Positions 1 through 5,221 are shown, numbered from the stretch's first letter. The stretch: 5,485 bases of DNA from Microcaldota archaeon (GCA_021851535.1 JAJZDT010000020.1:1-5485), one strand, 5' to 3'. Notes: generated from the letters alone by a model not told the origin. Numbers and translations are program-made.

Positions 1-103
1 GTTTCAGTTCTGGTGGCAGATTACAGTGCGTTGGCACGTTAACCCACGTAAACCATAGGTTTTCGTGATGGCGTAGTTTAAGGGCATGGGTTACATCAAA
101 CAT
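1..103 (-). CDS. Possible partial hypothetical protein, runs off the left edge
   Basis: An ATG at 103 on the minus strand opens a frame with no stop for 34 codons up to the window edge. The peptide begins MFDVTHALKLRHHENLWF and goes on with a Trp, Pro and Cys containing stretch. I do not recognise the family. GC content here is about 47 percent by hand count, clearly above the AT-rich stretch that follows, which fits a gene edge. An AT-rich TTATAATTAA-like stretch lies upstream of the ATG. Against it: 34 open codons can arise by chance, and the same bases form hairpins that could mean RNA instead. A plus-strand frame is also open to 65, interrupted only by a TGA at 66-68. Low certainty. Confidence 0.25.
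   Translation of the reverse strand, partial: MFDVTHALKLRHHENLWFTWVNVPTHCNLPPELK
26..93. other. Cluster of inverted repeats, possible RNA structure
   Basis: Three pairings can be read directly. GTGC (26-29) pairs with GCAC (34-37) around a 4-base loop. CACG (45-48) plus AAACC (50-54) pairs with GGTTT (58-62) plus CGTG (64-67) around a 3-base ATA loop, with one T-T mismatch, giving nine base pairs. TAACCCA (40-46) is a perfect complement of TGGGTTA (87-93) and would enclose that hairpin, although base 46 and the CACG stem compete. This could be the end of a structured RNA, a terminator for a gene to the left, or chance structure inside a coding region. No known RNA family is recognised. Confidence 0.3.
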
Positions 104-203
104 ATTAAGGATTAATTATAATCAGAAATTTAAACAGTAAATCTTAATTAAAAAATTAATGCAAAAATCGCTGTCCAAAATAGGAATAAATTCATCATAT
201 TAT

Positions 204-219
204 ACTAAATGCATATATA
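204..219 (+). promoter_or_regulatory. Archaeal BRE and TATA box for the exonuclease-like gene
   Basis: ACTAAA (204-209) matches the BRE pattern RNWAAW and is followed directly by the TATA-like CATATATA (212-219). The usual spacing puts the transcript start near 240, leaving a short leader before either candidate start codon (TTG 253 or ATG 286). An inverted repeat sits just downstream at 224-238. Confidence 0.5.
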
Positions 220-222
220 CCT

Positions 223-238
223 CCTAACCCAAAGTTAG
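223..238. promoter_or_regulatory. Inverted repeat between TATA box and expected transcript start
   Basis: CTAAC (224-228) and GTTAG (234-238) are perfect complements around CCAAA. The site begins five bases after the TATA box and lies within the expected core promoter, where a bound repressor would block initiation. Its half-sites (CCTAA at 223-227, TTAG at 235-238) resemble those of the inverted repeat at 2468-2482 in the salvage promoter, but the spacer is longer by two bases. Operator function is inferred only. Confidence 0.25.
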
Positions 239-285
239 CAATAGGGTAGTTTTTGAGTACAAAAAACACTAGTCACGGTATTTCT

Positions 286-1161
286 ATGAAATTAAACAAA
301 AGCACAATCATCTTTGATGTTGAAACTCGCGGAATCATTCCAAAGACTAAAAACCAAAGTGTACTGAATCAAGCTTTCCAAAAACTAGAAATCAGTGTTA
401 TATGTGCATATGATTACAAAAGTGGGGAATACAAATTTTTTACGCATAAAACAATAAAGCACTTTTTGGATTTATTAAGCAAGGCAGGAATTATCGTTGG
501 ATTTAATATCCTTGCTTTTGATTATAAAGTCTTAAAAAAGTACGGGCTACAAAAAGGTCTGGAGAAGAAGAGCATTGATATTTTTGCTATTATAAAAAAC
601 AAAACGGGAATCTGGTATAGTTTGAATAACCTTTCGATAGAAAATGGTGGAAAAGGTAAATTACACAAGGGTAAAGACCTGGCTAAGATGACTGGAGTAA
701 GTTTATACGAAGGTTGTAAAGCAGATGTAAAAGAAACCAAATTTTTATATGAAAAAATGCTTAATAAAAAATTAAAATACATTAAGGATAAAGCAAAATA
801 CTACGCAAAATATTTTCCTAAAAAGTATTATGACTATCTAAACGATGAAGACATTGATGGCTATATAGAGGATGAATTTGGTAGATATTATATCAACAAA
901 TTTGGAACACAATCAAATACAAAAACTTCAAATTATGGAAGCTGCCCGAATTGTAAAAAGGAATTATACCGCAGCTCCAGCGAAAACTACGGTTTTGGAG
1001 CAGGGGCCGGAGAGAGCTATACTGGAAGGAGCTTGTGTGGCTTTTGCAAGCATGGATGTTTTGAGTGGGATAGAGATCATATACCCGGATTTAGTGATTC
1101 AAGTGGTAGCAAATGCTGTAAATGCAATAAATATAATGAGTGCCCAGTTTTCGAAGTATAA
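286..1161 (+). CDS. DEDD 3'-5' exonuclease-like (RNase H fold) protein with C-terminal zinc ribbon
   Basis: The protein has 291 residues from ATG 286; a TTG at 253 in the same frame would add 11. The ATG is preferred because the exonuclease fold begins right after it, although neither start has a good ribosome binding site. Exo I is visible as IIFDVET (D11, E13), Exo II as GFNILAFD (N74, D79), and Exo III as YEGCKADV (D147). These are the metal-binding acidic residues of DEDD exonucleases that trim DNA or RNA ends. The position four before D147, where DEDDy enzymes have the catalytic Tyr, is Gly143; a Tyr lies two residues earlier. A Lys-rich middle (about 125-185) is followed by an acidic stretch and a Cys-rich tail: C220-x2-C223 with C251-x2-C254 looks like a zinc ribbon, and C277, C278, C280 and C286 form a second cluster. 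The gene stands alone, with its own TATA box. The substrate is unknown. It could be a repair, RNA-processing or mobile-element nuclease. Confidence 0.7.
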   Translation: MKLNKSTIIFDVETRGIIPKTKNQSVLNQAFQKLEISVICAYDYKSGEYKFFTHKTIKHFLDLLSKAGIIVGFNILAFDYKVLKKYGLQKGLEKKSIDIFAIIKNKTGIWYSLNNLSIENGGKGKLHKGKDLAKMTGVSLYEGCKADVKETKFLYEKMLNKKLKYIKDKAKYYAKYFPKKYYDYLNDEDIDGYIEDEFGRYYINKFGTQSNTKTSNYGSCPNCKKELYRSSSENYGFGAGAGESYTGRSLCGFCKHGCFEWDRDHIPGFSDSSGSKCCKCNKYNECPVFEV

Positions 1162-1174
1162 ACTGATGCATCAT

Positions 1175-1336
1175 CAGGAGATGGGTTGGATAAGTAAGTG
1201 CTTTAAGGTTCAGATTTGCTGGAAATTTGAACGCTAGCTACTTAAATAGCTTGCACGACCATTATTCATGGTTCAGATGAACCTGCTTGGGCTTAGAATT
1301 TTATGTTGTTTTGGTGTGAAATATGGCTAAGAATAT
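1175..1336 (+). ncRNA. Folded region upstream of the tRNA-like domain, unidentified
   Basis: This stretch has no convincing protein gene but many hairpins in one orientation. GTTCAGATTT (1208-1217) pairs with AAATTTGAAC (1223-1232) over ten base pairs including one G-T, around a 5-base loop. AGCTA (1236-1240) pairs with TAGCT (1247-1251). ACCAT (1258-1262) pairs with ATGGT (1268-1272), and this competes with GGTTC (1270-1274) pairing with GAACC (1279-1283). CTTAG (1292-1296) pairs with CTAAG (1327-1331), with a further inner helix. CAGGAGA (1175-1181) can pair with the acceptor side of the downstream tRNA-like element if one C is bulged. It may be one RNA with that element, an intron, or unrelated. 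I looked for RNase P, SRP and tmRNA signatures and recognised none. Confidence 0.3.
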
Positions 1337-1356
1337 AGGCGTGAAACAGCTAGGAA

Positions 1357-1406
1357 ACGCTCTCAAACCCCTAGCGGGTTCGAGAGTTCAAATCTCTCTC
1401 CCTGCA
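1357..1406 (+). tRNA. tRNA-like 3' half, class II (Leu/Ser type), 5' half not found
   Basis: The T-arm is textbook: GAGAG (1382-1386), loop TTCAAAT (1387-1393, fitting TTCRANY), CTCTC (1394-1398). Next come a 7-base acceptor 3' strand, TCCCTGC (1399-1405), and a discriminator A (1406); CCA is not encoded. Upstream, AACCC (1366-1370) and GGGTT (1376-1380) around CTAGC form a long variable arm as in tRNA-Leu or tRNA-Ser; discriminator A favours Leu. ACGCT (1357-1361) could be an anticodon-stem 3' strand: GGCGT (1338-1342) would pair with it, but the loop would have 14 bases and no proper anticodon loop. A 5' acceptor strand GCAGGGA and a D-arm are missing nearby. It may be the 3' part of a split or multiply interrupted tRNA, an attachment-site remnant, or a pseudogene. 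Confidence 0.45.
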
Positions 1407-1521
1407 AATAAAAATTAAAATGTTAAAATCGATTTTCTAAAAGTCAATCTTACAATGTATTCTAGTACGAATACCTGCAAATATTTTATGGTTTAAACTA
1501 ATACTTTTTTAATCAATCATT
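1407..1521. other. AT-rich spacer after the tRNA-like element
   Basis: I see no gene here. AAAATCGATTTT (1425-1436) is a perfect 12-base palindrome followed by CTAAAAG. It could act as a weak terminator for the RNA to the left, but it is AT-rich enough to be chance. The 10-mer CCTGCAAATA, which begins in the last bases of the tRNA-like element (1401-1410), recurs at 1474-1483. Confidence 0.3.
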
Positions 1522-2394
1522 TTAGCTATAATCTATATCCTCCTTTTCAGCTTTAAATCCATACTCCCCAATACCTGCAATGTTGTCAGATATATTTAAT
1601 AATAATCTTCCATCAAGCCTGTCAATTTTAGCCGATTTAATATGCCGCCCAATATCAAGCCTCATCTGTCCTACTCCCATTATTGCGTTTTCATCACCCT
1701 CAAGTGCAACAAAACATAAACGGAATTGTTCATATATCATTCTAACAATTTTGTTGTTTTTGGTGTAAACGGATGTATTAATATCTATCATATAATCTGA
1801 AATTTGCTCTAATAAATTTAATACGCCTATATGTCCAAGATAATTGCTTGGCTGTATTATATTAACATACCTAATACCTAACGTATAAAATCTATTTACC
1901 TGTTTTTCTATTCTTTTAATCATAAATGTTTTATCCTCTAATACCTCCTTAAATTCTTGATCAATCATAAATCTAATTCTGGAATATATTTTCTTCAACT
2001 CTACCTCTTTTATATTAGTAAAATCCTCAATGCAAAGTTTATTGTCAGATTGTTCTGTTATTTCAAATCCTGCGCAATCATTATTCAACTTATCCTCTAT
2101 TGCTTCGAGCTGCGTTTGAGTAAAACCTTCTTTGGAATACAAAATTAATTGGGTTGTTCCATACATATAATGCAATCCTATCCATCTTGTTATAAAAATT
2201 GGATTTAGATCATGTTCAACTATACGTTCTGCATTTTTTGTTTTAATTTGACGTGTAGATATTACAAGTGTTCCATCAGTACTCTCTGTTATAATAACGT
2301 TCCCTTTAGGTTTAAGCCCCTCCTTATCCGCCCATTTTTTCGGCAGTATCAGCGCGATGCTACTCTCACCAAATTTGAATACATTCTTTTCCAT
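1522..2394 (-). CDS. AbrB/SpoVT-type DNA-binding domain fused to a PhoU-like domain; probable transcriptional regulator
   Basis: The protein has 290 residues. Residues 1-50 (MEKNVFKFGESSIALILPKKW, then GLKPKGNV and GTLVIS) match the swapped-hairpin AbrB/MazE/SpoVT DNA-binding fold. After a linker region, residues about 130-285 form an all-helical PhoU-like domain; RIEKQVNRFYTLGIRY (161-176) corresponds to the usual E-x-x-V-D-R-L-Y segment. Archaeal proteins of this layout are annotated as phosphate uptake regulators, but many are uncharacterised. Here N167 replaces the usual Asp, so metal binding may be altered. The start at 2394 is chosen because the domain begins there and GTGAT on this strand (2398-2402) lies three bases upstream. 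An extension to 2565 would only add low-complexity residues read from the promoter and the start of the opposite gene. It is divergent from the NAD+ salvage genes and shares their 111-bp upstream region, so it may regulate them. No phosphate transporter gene is in the window. Confidence 0.75.
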   Translation of the reverse strand: MEKNVFKFGESSIALILPKKWADKEGLKPKGNVIITESTDGTLVISTRQIKTKNAERIVEHDLNPIFITRWIGLHYMYGTTQLILYSKEGFTQTQLEAIEDKLNNDCAGFEITEQSDNKLCIEDFTNIKEVELKKIYSRIRFMIDQEFKEVLEDKTFMIKRIEKQVNRFYTLGIRYVNIIQPSNYLGHIGVLNLLEQISDYMIDINTSVYTKNNKIVRMIYEQFRLCFVALEGDENAIMGVGQMRLDIGRHIKSAKIDRLDGRLLLNISDNIAGIGEYGFKAEKEDIDYS

Positions 2395-2505
2395 AGTATC
2401 ACATATATGTATATACGTATAGATAATATATATATGTATTATGCAAATTGTATATATATAAGTATAGCCTAATACTATTAGGAAGAATTTTCGAGTTGGA
2501 TTAAA
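2395..2505. promoter_or_regulatory. Divergent promoter region, regulator and NAD+ salvage genes
   Basis: This is 111 bp of mostly A and T between two outward-facing start codons. On the plus strand, GCAAAT (2443-2448) fits the BRE pattern RNWAAW and TATATATATA (2451-2460) is the TATA box, predicting a transcript start near 2481, about 25 bases before ATG 2506. For the minus-strand regulator, several TATA-like runs lie between 2405 and 2440, so the element cannot be singled out. Two short palindromes, ACATATATGT (2401-2410) and TATACGTATA (2412-2421), sit close to the regulator start and could be binding sites, but are weak evidence in such AT-rich DNA. Confidence 0.55.
2468..2482. promoter_or_regulatory. 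Perfect inverted repeat, candidate operator of the NAD+ salvage genes
   Basis: CCTAATA (2468-2474) and TATTAGG (2476-2482) are perfect complements around a single central C. The site starts eight bases after the TATA box and covers the expected transcript start, an ideal place for a repressor. Its ends are less AT-rich than the rest of the spacer, so a chance palindrome is less likely. The divergent AbrB-PhoU protein is the obvious candidate to bind it, by position only. Confidence 0.4.
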
Positions 2506-4029
2506 ATGTGGAAAGATAAAATAGTATATGATGGAAATATAACTAACAAAGAAAATACCAAACAAATAGATATAGATAGAAATATACTGCTCTTAACTGA
2601 TAGCTATAAATTAACCCATTGGAAGCAATATCCTCCAGGAACAGAAAAAGTATACTCCTATTTTGAATCAAGGGGCGGAGAATTTCCTGAAGTTGTATTT
2701 TTTGGCCTTCAATATTTTATCAAAAAATATCTAGAAGGGAACGTGGTTAATAAAGAGGCAATAGACGAAGCAGAGTATATAGTAAGTAAGCATCTAAGCG
2801 ATAAAAATTTGTTCAATCGCAAAGGGTGGGAGTACATATTAAAAGAATATGATGGTAAATTGCCAGTTTCTATACGGTCCGTACCTGAAGGTACTGTGGT
2901 TCCAGTAAGTAATGTATTAATAACAATAGAAAATACAGATCCGAACTGTTATTGGCTTACAAATTATTTAGAGACTCTGCTTGTACAAACGTGGTATCCA
3001 ATAACCGTTGCGACATTATCAATGCATATGAAAAAGATGCTTCTAGAAAAACTAGAACAGACAGGTGATCCAACACAAATAGAATTCAAATTGCACGATT
3101 TCGGTTTTCGTGGTGTATCCTCTGTAGAATCTGCAGCGCTTGGTGGCGCTGCGCATTTGGTCAATTTCAAGGGCACTGACACAATAGCTGGGCTTATGAT
3201 GCTGCGCAGATATTATGATGCTGATATGGCGGGATTCTCTATACCTGCGGCTGAACACTCTACAATTACGTCTTGGGGAAGAGAAAATGAAGCAAAGGCG
3301 ATGGAAAATATGTTGACACAATTTCCCAATGGTCTAGTAGCTGTTGTATCCGATTCGTATGATATATATAATGCATGCAGCAATATCTGGGGAGACGAAT
3401 TAAAGCAAAAAGTTTTGAGTAGACAAGGTACTGTAATTGTTAGGCCAGATTCCGGGACACCCGAAAAAGTGGTAGTAGAAGTACTAAATTTACTTGCAGA
3501 TAAATTTGGTTTTACAAAAAATGTAAAAGGATATAAATTGCTTCCTCCACAAATACGGGTCATACAAGGAGATGGTATAGAATATTCATCCACACGGCGC
3601 ATATTAAATGCAATGGAGGGCGCGGGATGGTCTGTTGATAATGTTGCGTTTGGTATGGGTGGCGGATTATTACAAAAACTTAATCGTGATAGCCAGCGCT
3701 TTGCATTTAAATGTTCCAATATAACTATCAGAGGAGAAGAGCGTGGCGTCTTTAAAGATCCCATTACCGATTCTGGCAAGGTCTCTAAAATAGGGAAGCT
3801 AAAACTTATCCTAAGAAATGATGGAACATACGCTACTTTGCAGCAAAAAGATAATGGCGATGATAAATTAGTGGAGGTATTTAGAGATGGCATGGCATTG
3901 TCGCATTTTAAACTTGAAGATATACGTGCAAGGGCCGCCTATGGGCTTTCAAATCTACTCGAATTGGAGGGGAACGCCATTCAATCGGTGAACATGTTGC
4001 TAAGACAAGCATTGACAAATCAAGGGTGA
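2506..4029 (+). CDS. nadV: Nicotinamide phosphoribosyltransferase (NAMPT)
   Basis: This enzyme makes NMN and PPi from nicotinamide and PRPP, the rate-setting step of direct nicotinamide salvage, in the cytoplasm. The 507 residues align along nearly the whole NAMPT family: LLLTDSYKLTHWKQYPPG (28-45), LHDFGFRGVSS (196-206), NFKGTDT (220-226), PAAEHSTIT (247-255), SDSYDIYNA (282-290), RPDSG (313-317), RVIQGDG (351-357), GGGLLQKL (385-392), FKDP (416-419). Residues matching the human active site are present: F199, R202, D225, H251 (the phosphorylated His), R313, D315 and R394. The first 26 residues before the conserved core are extra, charged and unconserved, but no later ATG, GTG or TTG exists before the core. 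The gene is first in the salvage cluster; three consecutive stop codons separate it from the next gene in the same frame. NAMPT is uncommon in archaea, so acquisition from bacteria or a virus is plausible. Confidence 0.95.
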   Translation: MWKDKIVYDGNITNKENTKQIDIDRNILLLTDSYKLTHWKQYPPGTEKVYSYFESRGGEFPEVVFFGLQYFIKKYLEGNVVNKEAIDEAEYIVSKHLSDKNLFNRKGWEYILKEYDGKLPVSIRSVPEGTVVPVSNVLITIENTDPNCYWLTNYLETLLVQTWYPITVATLSMHMKKMLLEKLEQTGDPTQIEFKLHDFGFRGVSSVESAALGGAAHLVNFKGTDTIAGLMMLRRYYDADMAGFSIPAAEHSTITSWGRENEAKAMENMLTQFPNGLVAVVSDSYDIYNACSNIWGDELKQKVLSRQGTVIVRPDSGTPEKVVVEVLNLLADKFGFTKNVKGYKLLPPQIRVIQGDGIEYSSTRRILNAMEGAGWSVDNVAFGMGGGLLQKLNRDSQRFAFKCSNITIRGEERGVFKDPITDSGKVSKIGKLKLILRNDGTYATLQQKDNGDDKLVEVFRDGMALSHFKLEDIRARAAYGLSNLLELEGNAIQSVNMLLRQALTNQG

Positions 4030-4030
4030 T
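4024..4030 (+). promoter_or_regulatory. Ribosome binding site for nadM overlapping the NAMPT stop
   Basis: GGGTGAT lies five bases before ATG 4036 and complements the archaeal 16S 3' end. It overlaps the NAMPT stop TGA (4027-4029), which supports co-transcription and coupled translation, and favours 4036 over the out-of-frame ATG at 4032. Confidence 0.6.
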
Positions 4031-4035
4031 AATGA

Positions 4036-4554
4036 ATGTCTAAACATAAATTTGATTGTGGTTTATTTATAGGGCGTTTTCAGCCATTTCATAAAGGACA
4101 TTTTCACGTAATAAAACATGCATTAAAACAATGTGATAAGCTTGTAATAGGTATAGGTAGCGATAATATTATTGATAATAAAAATCCTATAGACGCCAAA
4201 ACGCGAGAGTTAATAATACGCAAAAGTATAATCGAATGGGGAGTTGAAGATAAAAGAATAACAATTGTGCATATAAGCGATTATCCAGATAATGATAATT
4301 TATGGTTTGAAAATCTTTGCAAGATATCTCCAAAATTTGATGTATTATTTTCTGGTAATGAACATGTAATTAAAATATTAACAAGTCATGGAATTAAGGC
4401 AATCAAACCAAAACAACTTTTTCGTTCAAGTCTTTCAGGGACTATAATACGCGAGCGAATAAGGAAGGGAGATAAGTTGTCTGGGGAGATAGCACAGAGC
4501 GTAGAAGAACTAATATATAGTAAAATAAATATGACTACAAATGATATAAAATGA
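4036..4554 (+). CDS. nadM: Nicotinamide-nucleotide adenylyltransferase, archaeal NadM type
   Basis: This enzyme joins NMN and ATP to give NAD+ and PPi, finishing the path begun by the upstream NAMPT. It has 172 residues, the usual size for archaeal NMN adenylyltransferases. The nucleotidyltransferase signature GRFQPFHKGH (13-22) carries the ATP-binding HxGH-like motif (H19, H22). The second signature, SLSGTIIR (132-139), matches the ISSGTxIR motif that contacts ATP phosphates. VIGIGSDN (37-44) and NPIDAKTREL (50-59) match the family's conserved middle. No helicase or ribosylnicotinamide kinase domain is attached, unlike bacterial NadR. It starts six bases after the NAMPT stop codon and lies in the same frame, so the two are almost certainly one transcript. 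Confidence 0.93.
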   Translation: MSKHKFDCGLFIGRFQPFHKGHFHVIKHALKQCDKLVIGIGSDNIIDNKNPIDAKTRELIIRKSIIEWGVEDKRITIVHISDYPDNDNLWFENLCKISPKFDVLFSGNEHVIKILTSHGIKAIKPKQLFRSSLSGTIIRERIRKGDKLSGEIAQSVEELIYSKINMTTNDIK

Positions 4555-4570
4555 ACATAAATATTTATGT
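4555..4570. promoter_or_regulatory. 16-base perfect palindrome, possible internal promoter or operator
   Basis: ACATAAAT (4555-4562) is followed by its exact reverse complement ATTTATGT (4563-4570), starting on the base after the nadM stop. The centre AAATATTTA resembles a TATA box lying about 30 bases before the Nudix ATG at 4597, so it could drive a near-leaderless transcript of that gene. It could also be a regulator site or a weak RNA hairpin. Confidence 0.35.
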
Positions 4571-4596
4571 AGCGTAATGTTTAATGTGTGTATAAT

Positions 4597-5127
4597 ATGA
4601 CCAAAACAAAAAAAGCAATGATAAAATATTCAAATAATTATTTTAAGGTTTTAGAGCGTGCAGTTACTATAAATAATATGAGTCACAACTATTTTTCTGT
4701 AGACAAAGCGGATGTTGTAGCAATTATACCTATAACTAATGATGGAAAAATAATTTTAGAGCGTCAATTTCGACCTGCAATAAATAAAAATATCTATGAA
4801 ATTCCTGCAGGCAATATAGAAGTGGGGGAGACGCCTCGACATGCTGCTTTAAGAGAACTTGAAGAAGAAACAGGATATTGCGCGGGTAAGTTAATATATA
4901 TAGCAAAAATTTATGGTAGTCCTGGCATATTAAATGAGACCCAGCATCTATTTTTGGCAAAGATGCTAAGAAAAGGAGAACGCCATTTAGATTTAGAAGA
5001 AGATATAAAAATAAAGGCTGTTAGTAAACGTTTGGCAATGAAAATGATACTTGATAAAGAAATAAATGATGCAAAGACAATGGCAGCAATACTATATCTA
5101 AATGCATTTTCGAACATGTTTAAATAA
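4597..5127 (+). CDS. Nudix hydrolase, probable ADP-ribose pyrophosphatase
   Basis: The expected reaction is ADP-ribose to AMP and ribose 5-phosphate. A complete Nudix box runs from G72 to Y94 (GNIEVGE, then REL-x-EE-x-G), including the metal-binding Glu residues E87, E90 and E91. The SPG motif places P109 sixteen residues after the box, the hallmark of the ADP-ribose pyrophosphatase subgroup, and the C-terminal EINDAKTMAAILYL is also typical of it. The N-terminal strands (VVAIIPI, LERQFRPA, YEIPAGN) fit the family dimer. The length, 176 residues, is close to usual, and there is no winged-helix tail, so it is not an NrtR-type regulator. ATG 4597 is preferred to the in-frame GTG at 4588. The gap after nadM is 42 bases. 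Its place beside two NAD+ synthesis genes suggests it clears ADP-ribose from NAD+ breakdown; NADH or another nucleoside diphosphate as substrate cannot be excluded. Confidence 0.88.
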   Translation: MTKTKKAMIKYSNNYFKVLERAVTINNMSHNYFSVDKADVVAIIPITNDGKIILERQFRPAINKNIYEIPAGNIEVGETPRHAALRELEEETGYCAGKLIYIAKIYGSPGILNETQHLFLAKMLRKGERHLDLEEDIKIKAVSKRLAMKMILDKEINDAKTMAAILYLNAFSNMFK

Positions 5128-5132
5128 AACGA

Positions 5133-5174
5133 TTAATATTATGCTCTTAAAAAGAGCAACTAATAATATATTAA
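5133..5174 (+). terminator. Stem-loop after the salvage genes, possible terminator
   Basis: GCTCTT (5143-5148) and AAGAGC (5152-5157) form a perfect six-pair stem with a 3-base AAA loop, 16 bases after the Nudix stop. Flanking AT-rich arms, TTAATATTA (5133-5141) and TAATATATTAA (5164-5174), can extend it imperfectly. No long T-run follows, so termination is inferred from position and structure. Confidence 0.4.
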
Positions 5175-5187
5175 TTTAGCAGTTCAA

Positions 5188-5197
5188 ATTATAATTA
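5188..5197 (+). promoter_or_regulatory. TATA-like element for the membrane protein gene
   Basis: AATTATAATT (5188-5197) lies about 30 bases before ATG 5222, the spacing expected for a leaderless archaeal transcript. TGATC (5215-5219) next to the start could be a weak ribosome binding site. The surroundings are AT-rich, so support is modest. Confidence 0.3.
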
Positions 5198-5221
5198 GTA
5201 ATAACTGATAGTAATGATCTT

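Noticed and set aside
64..93. A C/D box guide RNA starting at GTGATGG (64-70)
   Set aside because: The C box is imperfect and no CTGA D box follows at a suitable distance.
872..1237. A second plus-strand open frame of 121 codons overlapping the zinc-ribbon end of the exonuclease-like gene
   Set aside because: It overlaps the coding of an orderly set of CxxC motifs in the main frame, resembles no known protein, and its last part runs through the 10-bp hairpin at 1208-1232.
1175..1406. A tmRNA or group I intron reading of the structured region
   Set aside because: No tag-peptide frame with a proper stop and no 5' acceptor partner were found for tmRNA. The loosely similar segments at 1270-1292 and 1329-1340 do not form the P7 pairing expected of a group I intron.
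1401..1483. Direct repeat CCTGCAAATA at 1401-1410 and 1474-1483 as attachment sites
   Set aside because: Ten bases in AT-rich DNA 73 bases apart is too short, there is no integrase in the window, and a related CCTGCAA also occurs inside the regulator gene at 1574-1580.
2395..2565. An N-terminal extension of the AbrB-PhoU protein by 57 residues
   Set aside because: It would read through the divergent promoter and into the NAMPT start, yielding Ile/Tyr-rich low-complexity sequence. The AbrB domain starts cleanly at 2394 with a ribosome binding site.
3213..3893. A 226-codon minus-strand open frame inside NAMPT
   Set aside because: It is the antisense shadow of a highly conserved gene; the Ser/Pro-rich translation matches no family I recognise.
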